Origin: Desmonostoc vinosum HA7617-LM4
GTDB taxonomy: Bacteria > Cyanobacteriota > Cyanobacteriia > Cyanobacteriales > Nostocaceae
Length of the DNA stretch: 64,000 bases
Reading direction: 5' to 3'
Assembly: GCA_019359515.1 (NCBI GenBank)
Contig: JAHHHC010000013.1
Span: forward strand, 1-64,000
The notes under the pieces are model-generated. The model made no database searches. It worked only from the letters and a program-made list of their open reading frames with translations, and was not told the origin of the DNA. Made by a program: the position numbers and the translations under genes. Positions within the stretch are counted from its first letter, which is position 1. Every line of letters begins with the position of its first letter. Positions 1-7,727 of this stretch are shown here, in pieces.

Positions 1-2
1 AG

Positions 3-320
3 CTTTGCTCTAATTGTCATTATCAGATATCTGAGTTGTCGCTAGATGTGAGAACTTGGACTTGCCCAAGTTGCGGCACTCATCACGATAGAGATGGTAA
101 TGCAGCGATGAATATTAGAGCCGAAGGTATCAGAATGCTGTCCTCAACGGACACTTACTACAACGGGGGGAACCCCCGCAACGTAGTGTCCTCCTCTGGG
201 ACGGGGGAGGCTAACGCCAACGGAGAGGATGTAAGACCAATTCGCGGACGCAAATCCAAGATGCGGCAATCTTCTGTGAAGTTGGAAGCTCACACTGTAC
301 CGTCAGGTCAGTGTGGGTAG
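3..320 (+). CDS. tnpB: TnpB C-terminal part (IS200/IS605 family), 5' end outside window
   Basis: The reading frame is already open at the window edge. It encodes the last ~105 residues of a TnpB-type RNA-guided nuclease. Both halves of the zinc ribbon are visible (CSNC, then CPSC about 20 residues later), followed by HDRDGNAAMN, which carries the last RuvC aspartate of the family. The polar tail after it is typical of cyanobacterial copies. Its stop lies one base from the stop of the convergent kinase gene, so the right end of the element probably sits at that gene's 3' end. No tnpA can be seen here. Whether the full protein is intact cannot be judged. Confidence 0.88.
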   Translation, partial: LCSNCHYQISELSLDVRTWTCPSCGTHHDRDGNAAMNIRAEGIRMLSSTDTYYNGGNPRNVVSSSGTGEANANGEDVRPIRGRKSKMRQSSVKLEAHTVPSGQCG

Positions 321-321
321 T

Positions 322-1869
322 TCACTGATTTATATCTGTAGCTATGGGTAAATCTATCCAAAATTGGCTACCCTGTCTAGGTTGGGATTCTACACCAACT
401 TGCCCACCCATACGCTCGACCCCCTTCCGCACGATCGCCAAACCGATTCCTGTACCTGGATAAACTTCGCTACCATGTAAGCGCTCAAAAACATTGAAAA
501 TATTTTTCTGATATTTGGCTTCAATGCCAATGCCATTATCTACTACCCATAGACGAATCAATTCATTCTTTTTCTCCGTCCATACTTGTACTTGGGGTGG
601 AACTCCTGGTGCCACAAATTTGATGGCATTGGTTAGTAAGTTAGTAATAACTTGAATCAAAACTGTGCGATTTCCCATTACTTCAGCTAAAGGTTCTGCC
701 ACTTGCACGCTCGCCTGTTGTTGCCTAAATTCTAGTTCTAATTGTCTGAGAATTTCTGCGATTAATAAAGATAAGTTAATTGGTTGCAAAGGCATTTCTG
801 TACGGCTGAGCCGACTGTATGTAAGTAGGTCTTGAATCAGCTTATCTGCTTGCTGTGTACTTGTAATAATGTACTGCAAATAGTTTTGTTGGCGCTCAAG
901 ATTAAATTGCTCACGTTGGTTCTCTAATAAGACTGAACTAAAGCCTTGGATAGCACGTAATGGTTCTTGAAGATCGTGCGAAATTGAGTAAGCAAATGCT
1001 TCCAAATCTTGATTGGCAAGTTCTAATTTTTTATTTGTTTCGGCTAAGTCTCGATTTGCTGCTTCTAGTTGAGCAGTACGTTCTTTAACTCGTTCTTCCA
1101 AAGTTTGGTTAAGTTGCTGAAGTTCAATGTCGGTTTGTTTGCGTGCTGTAATATCTTCAATTAAACCATCTAGCACCTGTTCTCCTTCAATTTGATTCAA
1201 GGTTGTGCTTAATGCTACCCAAATGAGCGTTCCATCGGCGCGGTGCAACTGTAATTCGTCCTCTTGCTGTTGGGGTGATGGCTGTTTTTGTAACATTCGG
1301 TAATACTCTTGAATATTCAAGAGATTCATTGACGAAGCTTGAGTTAGGGAATCAACACCTAATAATTCCAGAAACGCTCTGTTGCATTCGATGAAGCTAC
1401 CATCTGAGTAAGCGCGAAAGATACCTACCTTTAATTGATTGAGTAAACCTTGAAGGCGAATTTCTAAAAGAGTAGCTCGGCGTTTGATTTCTGCTCGTTC
1501 TAGAGCAACTTTGACAGCAGCTGGTATACGAATATAGCGGTTAGGTAATTTGAGGACATAATCATCTAACCCAGATTTCATTGCTTCTACAGCGATTTCC
1601 TCACTGCCTGTGTTAGTAAACATAATTACTGGACAGTTGGGATAACGCTGTTTGATAGTGTGTAAAACTTCTAATCCGTTACTCCAGCGCAGTTGGTAGT
1701 CAGTAATTACCAAATCGAATTTACCCTCAGCTACAGCTTGAGCCAAACCTTCTGGTTCTCTAATTTCTTGTATGTGGAGTTGAGAAAATTCTCTTTGCAA
1801 TTGCCGAATTACCAAAGCGCGATCGCTCGGATTATCATCAATTACAAGGATGCGGATTTCTTGAGTCAT
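322..1869 (-). CDS. REC-PAS-histidine kinase
   Basis: Cytoplasmic two-component protein of about 515 residues. An N-terminal receiver domain (~5-125; IDDN pair, phospho-acceptor in VITDYQL, KLPN in place of the usual KP) is followed by a PAS domain (~140-245), a coiled coil, a HisKA domain with SISHDLQEPLR (~300) and a HATPase domain with DNGIGI and GTGIGLAIVRK. There is no membrane segment. I chose the ATG giving MTQEIRILVID because the receiver fold starts directly there; a start 13 residues upstream is possible. The gene overlaps by 32 bp the 3' end of a decayed sensor kinase, so the two were probably one operon. The input signal is unknown. Confidence 0.85.
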   Translation of the reverse strand: MTQEIRILVIDDNPSDRALVIRQLQREFSQLHIQEIREPEGLAQAVAEGKFDLVITDYQLRWSNGLEVLHTIKQRYPNCPVIMFTNTGSEEIAVEAMKSGLDDYVLKLPNRYIRIPAAVKVALERAEIKRRATLLEIRLQGLLNQLKVGIFRAYSDGSFIECNRAFLELLGVDSLTQASSMNLLNIQEYYRMLQKQPSPQQQEDELQLHRADGTLIWVALSTTLNQIEGEQVLDGLIEDITARKQTDIELQQLNQTLEERVKERTAQLEAANRDLAETNKKLELANQDLEAFAYSISHDLQEPLRAIQGFSSVLLENQREQFNLERQQNYLQYIITSTQQADKLIQDLLTYSRLSRTEMPLQPINLSLLIAEILRQLELEFRQQQASVQVAEPLAEVMGNRTVLIQVITNLLTNAIKFVAPGVPPQVQVWTEKKNELIRLWVVDNGIGIEAKYQKNIFNVFERLHGSEVYPGTGIGLAIVRKGVERMGGQVGVESQPRQGSQFWIDLPIATDINQ

Positions 1870-2543
1870 TGATCCCGTTGAGATTAAAAATGGCTTTTGG
1901 CAGAGCAATCCAAAAGCGACTACCTTGATCTGGCTGTGACTCTACCCCAGATCTACCGCCCATACGCTCTAGACCTTTGCGAACAATGGCTAAACCAATG
2001 CCCGTACCAGGGTAAGTCTCATTACCATGCAATCGCTCAAAGACACGAAAAATGCGCTCCTGGTGTTCGGGCGCAATGCCAATACCGTTGTCCACAATCC
2101 ATAACTGTATCCAATCTTGTTGCTTTTCTGCATAAATGTGTATTTTTGGTTGTATTTCTGGCTGGACAAACTTGATCGGTTTATGCAGCAGAGATTGTTG
2201 AATAGCGATCGCTAATTGGTCAGTTACCTCTGTGGCAATTTCTAAATCTTCTTGAGTAAATGCCGCAGTTTGAGGGGAAAAGAGAATGAGGTTGCCAAAT
2301 CGCTTGTAAAATCAAACGGTTCCACGCTGTTTGCTGCAACTTAATTTGGCTTAAGCGTTTTTGCTGACTTAAATTGTCTAAAATTAAACTAGTTAGCTCC
2401 TCAAAAGCAGTATCAATGGTAGAGTTAGCTTGCTGGTAGGGTTCGAGAAATTCCCGACAACAGCAACAGCAGGATAATCGGTAAAGCGATCGCACTAGTT
2501 AATCTACGCCTAAATACGGCTTGAGTAATTTGTAACAAGGGAA
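1838..2543 (-). pseudogene. decayed membrane sensor histidine kinase
   Basis: Remains of a sensor kinase in several frames. On the minus strand a hydrophobic start (AIALPIILLLLLSG) is followed by a frameshift, a helical stretch, then the end of a GAF-like domain (GNLILFSPQ...EDLEIATEVTDQLAIAIQQ). That runs directly into the middle of a HATPase domain (PIKFVQPEI...LWIVDNGIGI...GTGIGLAIVRKG). The HisKA region is missing, so an internal deletion has joined GAF to HATPase in frame, and the upstream part carries at least one stop and frameshifts. The last 85 codons closely resemble the downstream intact kinase. The 5' end stops at a heptameric repeat block. Confidence 0.75.
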
Positions 2544-2660
2544 TTCGTAATTCGTAATGACGCGACGCTCCTGTGTCGCTCTAAGCGAAGCTATGCCGTA
2601 GGCTTTACGCTGACGCTCGAGGACTCGCTACCGCTGCGAAGCGCGTAATTCGTAATTATT
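2541..2660. repeat. dispersed palindromic repeat bounded by ATTCGTA heptamers
   Basis: About 120 bp, flanked on both sides by copies of the heptamer ATTCGTA, with a core rich in short inverted segments such as CTAAGCGAAGC and CGCTACCGCTGCGAAGCG. Related blocks lie at 19258-19424 (opposite orientation) and 44166-44340 (same orientation), with a shorter relative at 25946-26033. It separates the decayed kinase from the rhodanese gene. Confidence 0.8.
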
Positions 2661-2711
2661 TACTCTGCCCCTGCCTCCCCTGCTTCCTCATCCCCCTCAT
2701 CCCCCTCATCC

Positions 2712-3071
2712 CTAATACTTAGGAACCGATGGGTCAACTAAAAGAGAGTAGGCATCAATCCCACCTGCGATATTTTTAACATTTGTAAATCCTTGAGCTA
2801 CTAACCACTGGCACATTTGAGCAGAACGCATACCGTGGTGACACAGCACAAGGGTTTCACTATGAGGGTTGAGGAGAGTGGGGATTTGCTCGCTCCATTG
2901 AGCAAATTCGCTTAAGGGTAAGTTGACAAAACCCTCAATACTAGCGATCGCAATTTCTTGTGGTTCGCGTACATCCACTAGCTGAATACCTGACTCTCCA
3001 GAGGATAGACGTTGTGCAAGTTCCTCTACACTTATTTGTGTAAAGGATTGACCAAAAGATTTCTCTGTCAT
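2712..3071 (-). CDS. single-domain rhodanese-like sulfurtransferase
   Basis: A 119-residue cytoplasmic protein made of one rhodanese domain. VDVREPQE marks the start of the fold, and the active-site loop is CHHGMRSAQ with the catalytic cysteine conserved. AGGIDAYS near the end matches the usual AGGI[DL]xW region, but with Y in place of W. Such proteins transfer sulfane sulfur to a nucleophile; the physiological acceptor is unknown. It is divergent from the DUF3352 gene, with about 150 bp between the chosen start codons. Confidence 0.88.
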   Translation of the reverse strand: MTEKSFGQSFTQISVEELAQRLSSGESGIQLVDVREPQEIAIASIEGFVNLPLSEFAQWSEQIPTLLNPHSETLVLCHHGMRSAQMCQWLVAQGFTNVKNIAGGIDAYSLLVDPSVPKY

Positions 3072-3219
3072 GAGGTTTTTTAGACAATCCCAATATTATC
3101 TATCTTACCTCGCTTTAACTGGCACCCATTTTATAGCTAAATACCAAAGTAATAAATTATACATAAATGATATGAGAATCTCTTCCCAATCCCCAGTCCC
3201 CAATCCCCAGTCCCCAACC

Positions 3220-4875
3220 ATGAACAATCAACGCTCATTTTTTGGTTTTTTCGTAGCTGGTGCGATCGCGCTACTAGTAATTGTGCTTGGTGGCTTTTAC
3301 TGGTTTTTTATTAAGAGTCCGGTTAACCTCATCAGTTCTTCTTCCCAACCAAGCGCTGCTGCTTTTGTATCAAAGCTTTCCCCTGTAACTGTGTCATTAC
3401 TGGCAAATCCAGACCGTTTGCAGGCTTTAGAGCGTGAGGGGGAACTGTCTAAGCTTAAAACCAGTTTGTTAGCCAAGAGTAGCATAGATTACAAAGAAGA
3501 TATTCAACCCTGGCTAGGAGACGAAATTACATTAGCAATCACCACCTTAGATATTGATCGCGATTCTGAAAACGGTCAGCAACCAGGGTATTTGATGGCA
3601 CTAGCTACCAACAAACCAGACAAAAGCCGTGAGTTTATAGAGTTATTGTTCTCCAAACGGGCGTTGGCTGGGGCAAACTTAGAGGTTGAGCAATACAAAG
3701 GTATTAAACTGCTGCATGACTCTCAGCCAAAGCAGGACTCGCTTGCAGGTGCAGCCATTGGTGAAAACTTTGTGTTGTTTGCCAACGATCCAAAAGTACT
3801 GCGAGAGGCTATCAATAATATCCAAGCCCCCGATTTAAATCTGACTAGTTCTCCAGAATATCAAACAGCCGCTCAACAATTACCCAAAGGTAGTTTAGCT
3901 GTTGCTTTTCTCAATTTACCCACTGTGGCGAAATTGCAAGGATTGGAACTATCAGAACAAACCTATGATAGCGAAATTATTTCCCTCGGATTGAATCCCA
4001 AAGGATTGCTAGCAGAAACTACGTTTTTGACTTCATCGCCAACTGTTGCCTCATCCCGGCTATTATCGCAACCTATAAAAGCATTGCGCTACATTCCCAC
4101 CTCAGCAGGTTTGGCAATTTCTGGCTCAAATTTGAGTAATTTAGGTGATAGCGATTTAGCCAAACTTGGGAAACAATTAACAGCAACTTTATATGGTTCT
4201 AAGGAAAATGCAACTTCTAGATTTTTGCAACCTCTAGCAGAGTTTGAAAAACGTTGGGGAATTAACTTAGCAGAGGATATTTTCAGTTGGATAAAAGGAG
4301 AATATGCGCTAGCATTATTACCTCAAAAGGCAAAGACAGATCCGAGTTGGGTCTTTGTTGTGGAACAATCAGAAGATGTACAACAGGGTGTTTCTCATTT
4401 AGATGCGATCGCCACATCAAACGGACTTAACATTATCCCCCTCACCCTCGAACAACAAAAAATTTCTGCTTGGACAGAGTTAGCCACCGCTGCCAAAAAA
4501 ACCAATACCAACAACAAACCCTCCCTCAGCATCGAAACAAAAGTTCGAGGAGTGCATACAACTGTTGGAAATTATGAAATTTTCACCTCTGATTTAGAGA
4601 TATTAGATGAAATCCTGACAAGCAAAAACAATTCTTTAATTGACAATCCAAATTTTCAAGACAGTATCGCCGCTATCCCTCAACCCAACCAAGGTTACAT
4701 ATACCTTGATTGGACAAAAAGCCATGATATTGTAGAGCGTCAGCTACCAATTCTCAAAGTAGTAGAAATTTTAGGTCAACCATTTTTTAATAGACTGCGA
4801 TCGCTCACACTCAGCAGCTATAGTAACGAAACAGGATTGCTCAAAGGCGGCGTCTTTTTTCAACTCAATCGCTGA
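3220..4875 (+). CDS. DUF3352 family membrane-anchored protein
   Basis: About 551 residues from the ATG giving MNNQRSFFGFF. The frame is open upstream, but that stretch is low-complexity intergenic repeat sequence (SQSPVPNPQSP) and is unlikely to be translated. One N-terminal hydrophobic segment (~8-30) would act as a signal anchor, leaving a large domain outside the cytoplasm. The body has repeated LxxLPxGSLAVAFLNLP-like segments characteristic of DUF3352, a family common in cyanobacteria with no established function. It is complete and unremarkable in length. Confidence 0.72.
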   Translation: MNNQRSFFGFFVAGAIALLVIVLGGFYWFFIKSPVNLISSSSQPSAAAFVSKLSPVTVSLLANPDRLQALEREGELSKLKTSLLAKSSIDYKEDIQPWLGDEITLAITTLDIDRDSENGQQPGYLMALATNKPDKSREFIELLFSKRALAGANLEVEQYKGIKLLHDSQPKQDSLAGAAIGENFVLFANDPKVLREAINNIQAPDLNLTSSPEYQTAAQQLPKGSLAVAFLNLPTVAKLQGLELSEQTYDSEIISLGLNPKGLLAETTFLTSSPTVASSRLLSQPIKALRYIPTSAGLAISGSNLSNLGDSDLAKLGKQLTATLYGSKENATSRFLQPLAEFEKRWGINLAEDIFSWIKGEYALALLPQKAKTDPSWVFVVEQSEDVQQGVSHLDAIATSNGLNIIPLTLEQQKISAWTELATAAKKTNTNNKPSLSIETKVRGVHTTVGNYEIFTSDLEILDEILTSKNNSLIDNPNFQDSIAAIPQPNQGYIYLDWTKSHDIVERQLPILKVVEILGQPFFNRLRSLTLSSYSNETGLLKGGVFFQLNR

Positions 4876-5020
4876 GTAGAGGGGATGCACTTCTTTTGTC
4901 GGAGACGCTACGCGTAGCTTGCTTCCCCATAGGAGGCTGAGGGATGAGGGGGATGAGGGAGAAAATTTCTCCGCGTCCCCACGTCTTTGCGTCCCAATTC
5001 TCCATTCTCAATTCCCAAAA
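4876..5020. repeat. intergenic repeat, upstream copy of a direct pair
   Basis: About 145 bp containing GGGGATGCACTTCT, GACGCTACGCGTAGC, GGGGATGAGGGAGAAAATTT and CTCCGCGTCCCCACGTC in this order. The same modules recur in the same order and orientation at about 5657-5805, on the other side of the secreted-protein gene. Confidence 0.75.
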
Positions 5021-5129
5021 TCTTTTATTGTGTCACATATTAATGTGGCATAATTACTGAAATTATACGGTTTTTTGATAACTAGAATATGTATATATAA
5101 TAACTATACTAGCCTGTTGGAGGGCTACT

Positions 5130-5621
5130 ATGAAATATTGTCGCCCCCGACTTCAGTTTCGTGGTGGTTGGCTGTTAGCTATACTTACCTTAATTAGCGC
5201 TACTCCGGTATTAGCAGAAACAGCCAATTTTGGCACATTAAATCTTTCGCCAGGCTTTGAGGCAAAACAGGGAATAGTACCTGGATATACAGGGGGTTCA
5301 TATTCCCTATCTGTGATTAGTAACCGCGATCGCAATCAAAATATTTGTATTGGTTTTGCTGACCCCACTCCAGATCACATCATGATTTTGGATAAAGACT
5401 TTTCTCAGTTAAAAATATTAATTGATAGTGGCAAATACGACACCACTTTACTCATTCAAGGCCCAGACAAAACGACAATTCGCTGTGGCGACGACACTGG
5501 CAAAAACAAAGACGCCAGCATCGACGATCGCAACTGGAAAAAAGGCACTTATCGAATTTGGGTAGGTGCATTTGATGCAAATGTCAAACGCAACTATACT
5601 CTAACAGTTCAGCAACCGTGA
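5130..5621 (+). CDS. secreted protein of unknown function, PPC-like beta fold
   Basis: 163 residues with a clear signal peptide (GGWLLAILTLISATPVLAET, cleavage after VLA). The mature ~135 residues are beta-rich. The arrangement YDTTLLIQGPDKTTIRCGDD, then GTYRIWVGAFD, resembles bacterial pre-peptidase C-terminal-like beta sandwiches, which fold outside the cytoplasm. There are two cysteines in the mature part. GGAGG lies 7 nt before the ATG. The gene stands alone between two direct repeats. The function is unknown; the domain resemblance is my reading of the sequence, not a search result. Confidence 0.72.
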   Translation: MKYCRPRLQFRGGWLLAILTLISATPVLAETANFGTLNLSPGFEAKQGIVPGYTGGSYSLSVISNRDRNQNICIGFADPTPDHIMILDKDFSQLKILIDSGKYDTTLLIQGPDKTTIRCGDDTGKNKDASIDDRNWKKGTYRIWVGAFDANVKRNYTLTVQQP

Positions 5622-5656
5622 GTGGGGAGTGGCACTTCGACTTCGCTCAGTGACCG

Positions 5657-5805
5657 GGAGATGAGGGGGATGCACTTCTCCTATCAAAGACGCTACGCGT
5701 AGCAAGATCCCCCAAGGTACGCTCAGTGACCAGGGGATGAGGGAATGAGGGAGAAAATTTCTCCGCGTCCCCACGTCCCCGCGTCCCATTCCCAATTCCC
5801 CAGTA
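5657..5805. repeat. intergenic repeat, downstream copy of a direct pair
   Basis: Second copy of the module order seen at 4876-5020 (GGGGATGCACTTCT, GACGCTACGCGTAGC, ATGAGGGAGAAAATTTCT, CCGCGTCCCCACGTCCCC). It differs by an extra segment with GTACGCTCAGTGACC. Confidence 0.75.
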
Positions 5806-5870
5806 CCCCAATTCCCCACTAACGATAATATGGGAGAGTAGCTTGTTGTGCTTTCCGAGGGTAATATCTC

Positions 5871-6635
5871 GTGCTATCTACTTTGAGTGCTGACTTTCGT
5901 ATCATCTTTGAACGTGACCCAGCCGCCCGCAATTGGTTGGAAGTTTTGTTTTGCTACCCAGGTTTGCAAGCCTTGCTATTTCATCGGCTGGCTCATTGGC
6001 TGCATATTGTTGGTATTCCTTTTATTCCCCGTTTTATTTCTCATCTAGCTCGATTTTTGACGGGAATTGAAATTCACCCAGGTGCAGCGATTGGTCAAGG
6101 GGTATTTATTGACCATGGCATGGGGGTAGTGATTGGTGAAACTGCGATCGTAGGAGATTATGCCTTAATTTATCAAGGTGTCACCCTTGGTGGTACTGGT
6201 AAAGAAAGCGGTAAACGCCACCCAACTGTAGGCGAGAACGTTGTAGTTGGGGCTGGTGCAAAAGTATTGGGTAATATTCATGTTGGCAACAACGTTCGTA
6301 TTGGTGCTGGTTCGGTTGTGCTGAGGGATGTGCCTTCAAATTGCACTGTGGTAGGCGTACCTGGACGCATCATCTATCGTTCTGGAGTCCGGGTTGCACC
6401 ACTAGAACACAATAATTTACCAGACTCAGAAGCCGAAGTAATTCGCGCTTTAGTAGACCGAATTGAGTCATTAGAAGAACAAATACAAAATCTCCAACGC
6501 GCCCTTCCTGGGACAAAAACCCCTGTTTTAGCGGGTAATTTAAGTGCTGAAAAAGATGACTCAACACAAGATACCCCCTGCTGTAATCTTAGAGATAAAG
6601 CCATACAAGAGTTTCTCGATGGTGCTGGGATTTAA
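5871..6635 (+). CDS. cysE: serine O-acetyltransferase
   Basis: 254-residue cytoplasmic enzyme that acetylates L-serine with acetyl-CoA to O-acetylserine, the precursor for cysteine synthesis. An N-terminal helical region ends in HRLAHWLH. The left-handed beta-helix of hexapeptide repeats follows (~65-180) with [20 protein letters not shown] and GRIIYRSG, all diagnostic for CysE. A ~70-residue variable tail contains a short coiled coil ([15 protein letters not shown]). The start is GTG, since no ATG lies close enough to include the whole N-terminal domain; GAGGG upstream is a plausible ribosome site. Confidence 0.93.
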   Translation: MLSTLSADFRIIFERDPAARNWLEVLFCYPGLQALLFHRLAHWLHIVGIPFIPRFISHLARFLTGIEIHPGAAIGQGVFIDHGMGVVIGETAIVGDYALIYQGVTLGGTGKESGKRHPTVGENVVVGAGAKVLGNIHVGNNVRIGAGSVVLRDVPSNCTVVGVPGRIIYRSGVRVAPLEHNNLPDSEAEVIRALVDRIESLEEQIQNLQRALPGTKTPVLAGNLSAEKDDSTQDTPCCNLRDKAIQEFLDGAGI

Positions 6636-6644
6636 TCACCAACT

Positions 6645-7229
6645 TCAGGGATTAACTTCTTCACAAGACCACCCTTGATTCTCGTCACGCTGGTAAATCC
6701 TTCTATTTTGTGGTTCGCCGCGTAATTCTAGATGGTCTACTTGTGTGGGGTCGAGTAGCAGTAGTCCAAAATTGGGTACTGGCTGGTTAGGATTGGGTGG
6801 TGGTGGCTCAAAAGCTGCTTGTTCTTGGCCTCTCGGTTTACCGGGATGGGGCCAGGCAAACTGTAAACGTGCTGCATCACTCAACTCTTGCCAGATAGCA
6901 ACACGCGCCGACTGTAAATCTGCGTAACATTCATCACCACCCACCAAAGTTAAACTCCCTGTAATACGAAATTGTTCCCGCGTATTGGGAAAATACCAGC
7001 AAGCCTCACCCCAAGATCGCTGTTGTATCTGGTCAACTTTAGCACTACGAGTATCAGTAACAAATTTTAGCTGGTTAGTATCCTCCAAAAAACCGCGAAA
7101 CACCAAAGTCCGATTAGCAGGACGATCGCCTGCCCGTATCGTCGCCAGTTGCAGATAACGAGCATAAACCAGACTACGATTGCGATGTAAAGCACGGGCG
7201 ATCGCACCTCGCCAAGGAGCAAAAGACAT
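6645..7229 (-). CDS. pyridoxamine 5'-phosphate oxidase-related FMN-binding protein (Alr4036 type)
   Basis: 194-residue cytoplasmic protein. WRGAIARALHRNRS, YARYLQLATI, TLVFRGFLED and FVTDTRSAKV form the N-terminal part of a PPOX split barrel. FRITGSL and the later ARLQFAWPHPGKPR are typical of the cyanobacterial/plant Alr4036-like branch. This branch lacks the C-terminal segment of true PdxH, so true pyridoxamine phosphate oxidase activity should not be assumed. It is convergent with cysE, with only 9 bp between the stop codons. Confidence 0.8.
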   Translation of the reverse strand: MSFAPWRGAIARALHRNRSLVYARYLQLATIRAGDRPANRTLVFRGFLEDTNQLKFVTDTRSAKVDQIQQRSWGEACWYFPNTREQFRITGSLTLVGGDECYADLQSARVAIWQELSDAARLQFAWPHPGKPRGQEQAAFEPPPPNPNQPVPNFGLLLLDPTQVDHLELRGEPQNRRIYQRDENQGWSCEEVNP

Positions 7230-7400
7230 AATATAATTCGTAATTTTTGAAAGTCAGATTAAATCTGAGGTTCCAGGTTTGCGTCTGTTGCCTTATCTTA
7301 GACAATTGCTACAACACAAAGTAGATAATTTTGTAATCCTCTCTGCGCCTCTGCGCCTCTGCGTGAGATAAAAATCCTGTATAAATTCGCAGCTAACCTT

Positions 7401-7727
7401 ATGGCACAAATTCAAATCGGAATCGAAGGCGAAGACGCACCAACAGCAGCCGAAGCATTGCTAGAAATCCCTGGAATATCAGGAACCTACGAAGTACCCA
7501 CCCAAAGAGAAGGAACTCTCGCCGCCATTGCTACTATTATCGGCATTGTCGGCGGTGCTGCGGCTTTAGCTGAACAAATCCGCAAATGGTATCAAGAATG
7601 GCATAAATCCCATCCAGGAAAGCAATTTGATGTGGTAATTCTTGACCCTGATACTGGCAACAGGATTTTACTCGAAGAAGCTACCATAGAGGAAATCACG
7701 GAAATCCTCAAATCTATCAGCAAATAA
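7401..7727 (+). CDS. small EACC1-like component of a CHAT-STAND conflict system
   Basis: 108 residues. It shows an N-terminal beta-strand region, a glycine/alanine-rich hydrophobic helix (~45-60, LAAIATIIGIVGGAAALA), a basic amphipathic helix (EQIRKWYQEWHK) and two closing strands. That order resembles effector-associated constant component 1 (EACC1), a small protein described beside caspase-like or CHAT effectors in NTP-dependent conflict systems of multicellular bacteria. Its stop codon abuts the GTG start of the CHAT gene, implying tight co-translation. It may be an adaptor or inhibitor, or place the complex at the membrane. The family call is by pattern only. Confidence 0.6.
   Translation: MAQIQIGIEGEDAPTAAEALLEIPGISGTYEVPTQREGTLAAIATIIGIVGGAAALAEQIRKWYQEWHKSHPGKQFDVVILDPDTGNRILLEEATIEEITEILKSISK

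Noticed and set aside
2455-2470. GGTTCGAGAAATTCCC, which resembles a tRNA T-loop
   Set aside because: No acceptor or anticodon stems can be drawn around it, and it lies inside the kinase pseudogene.
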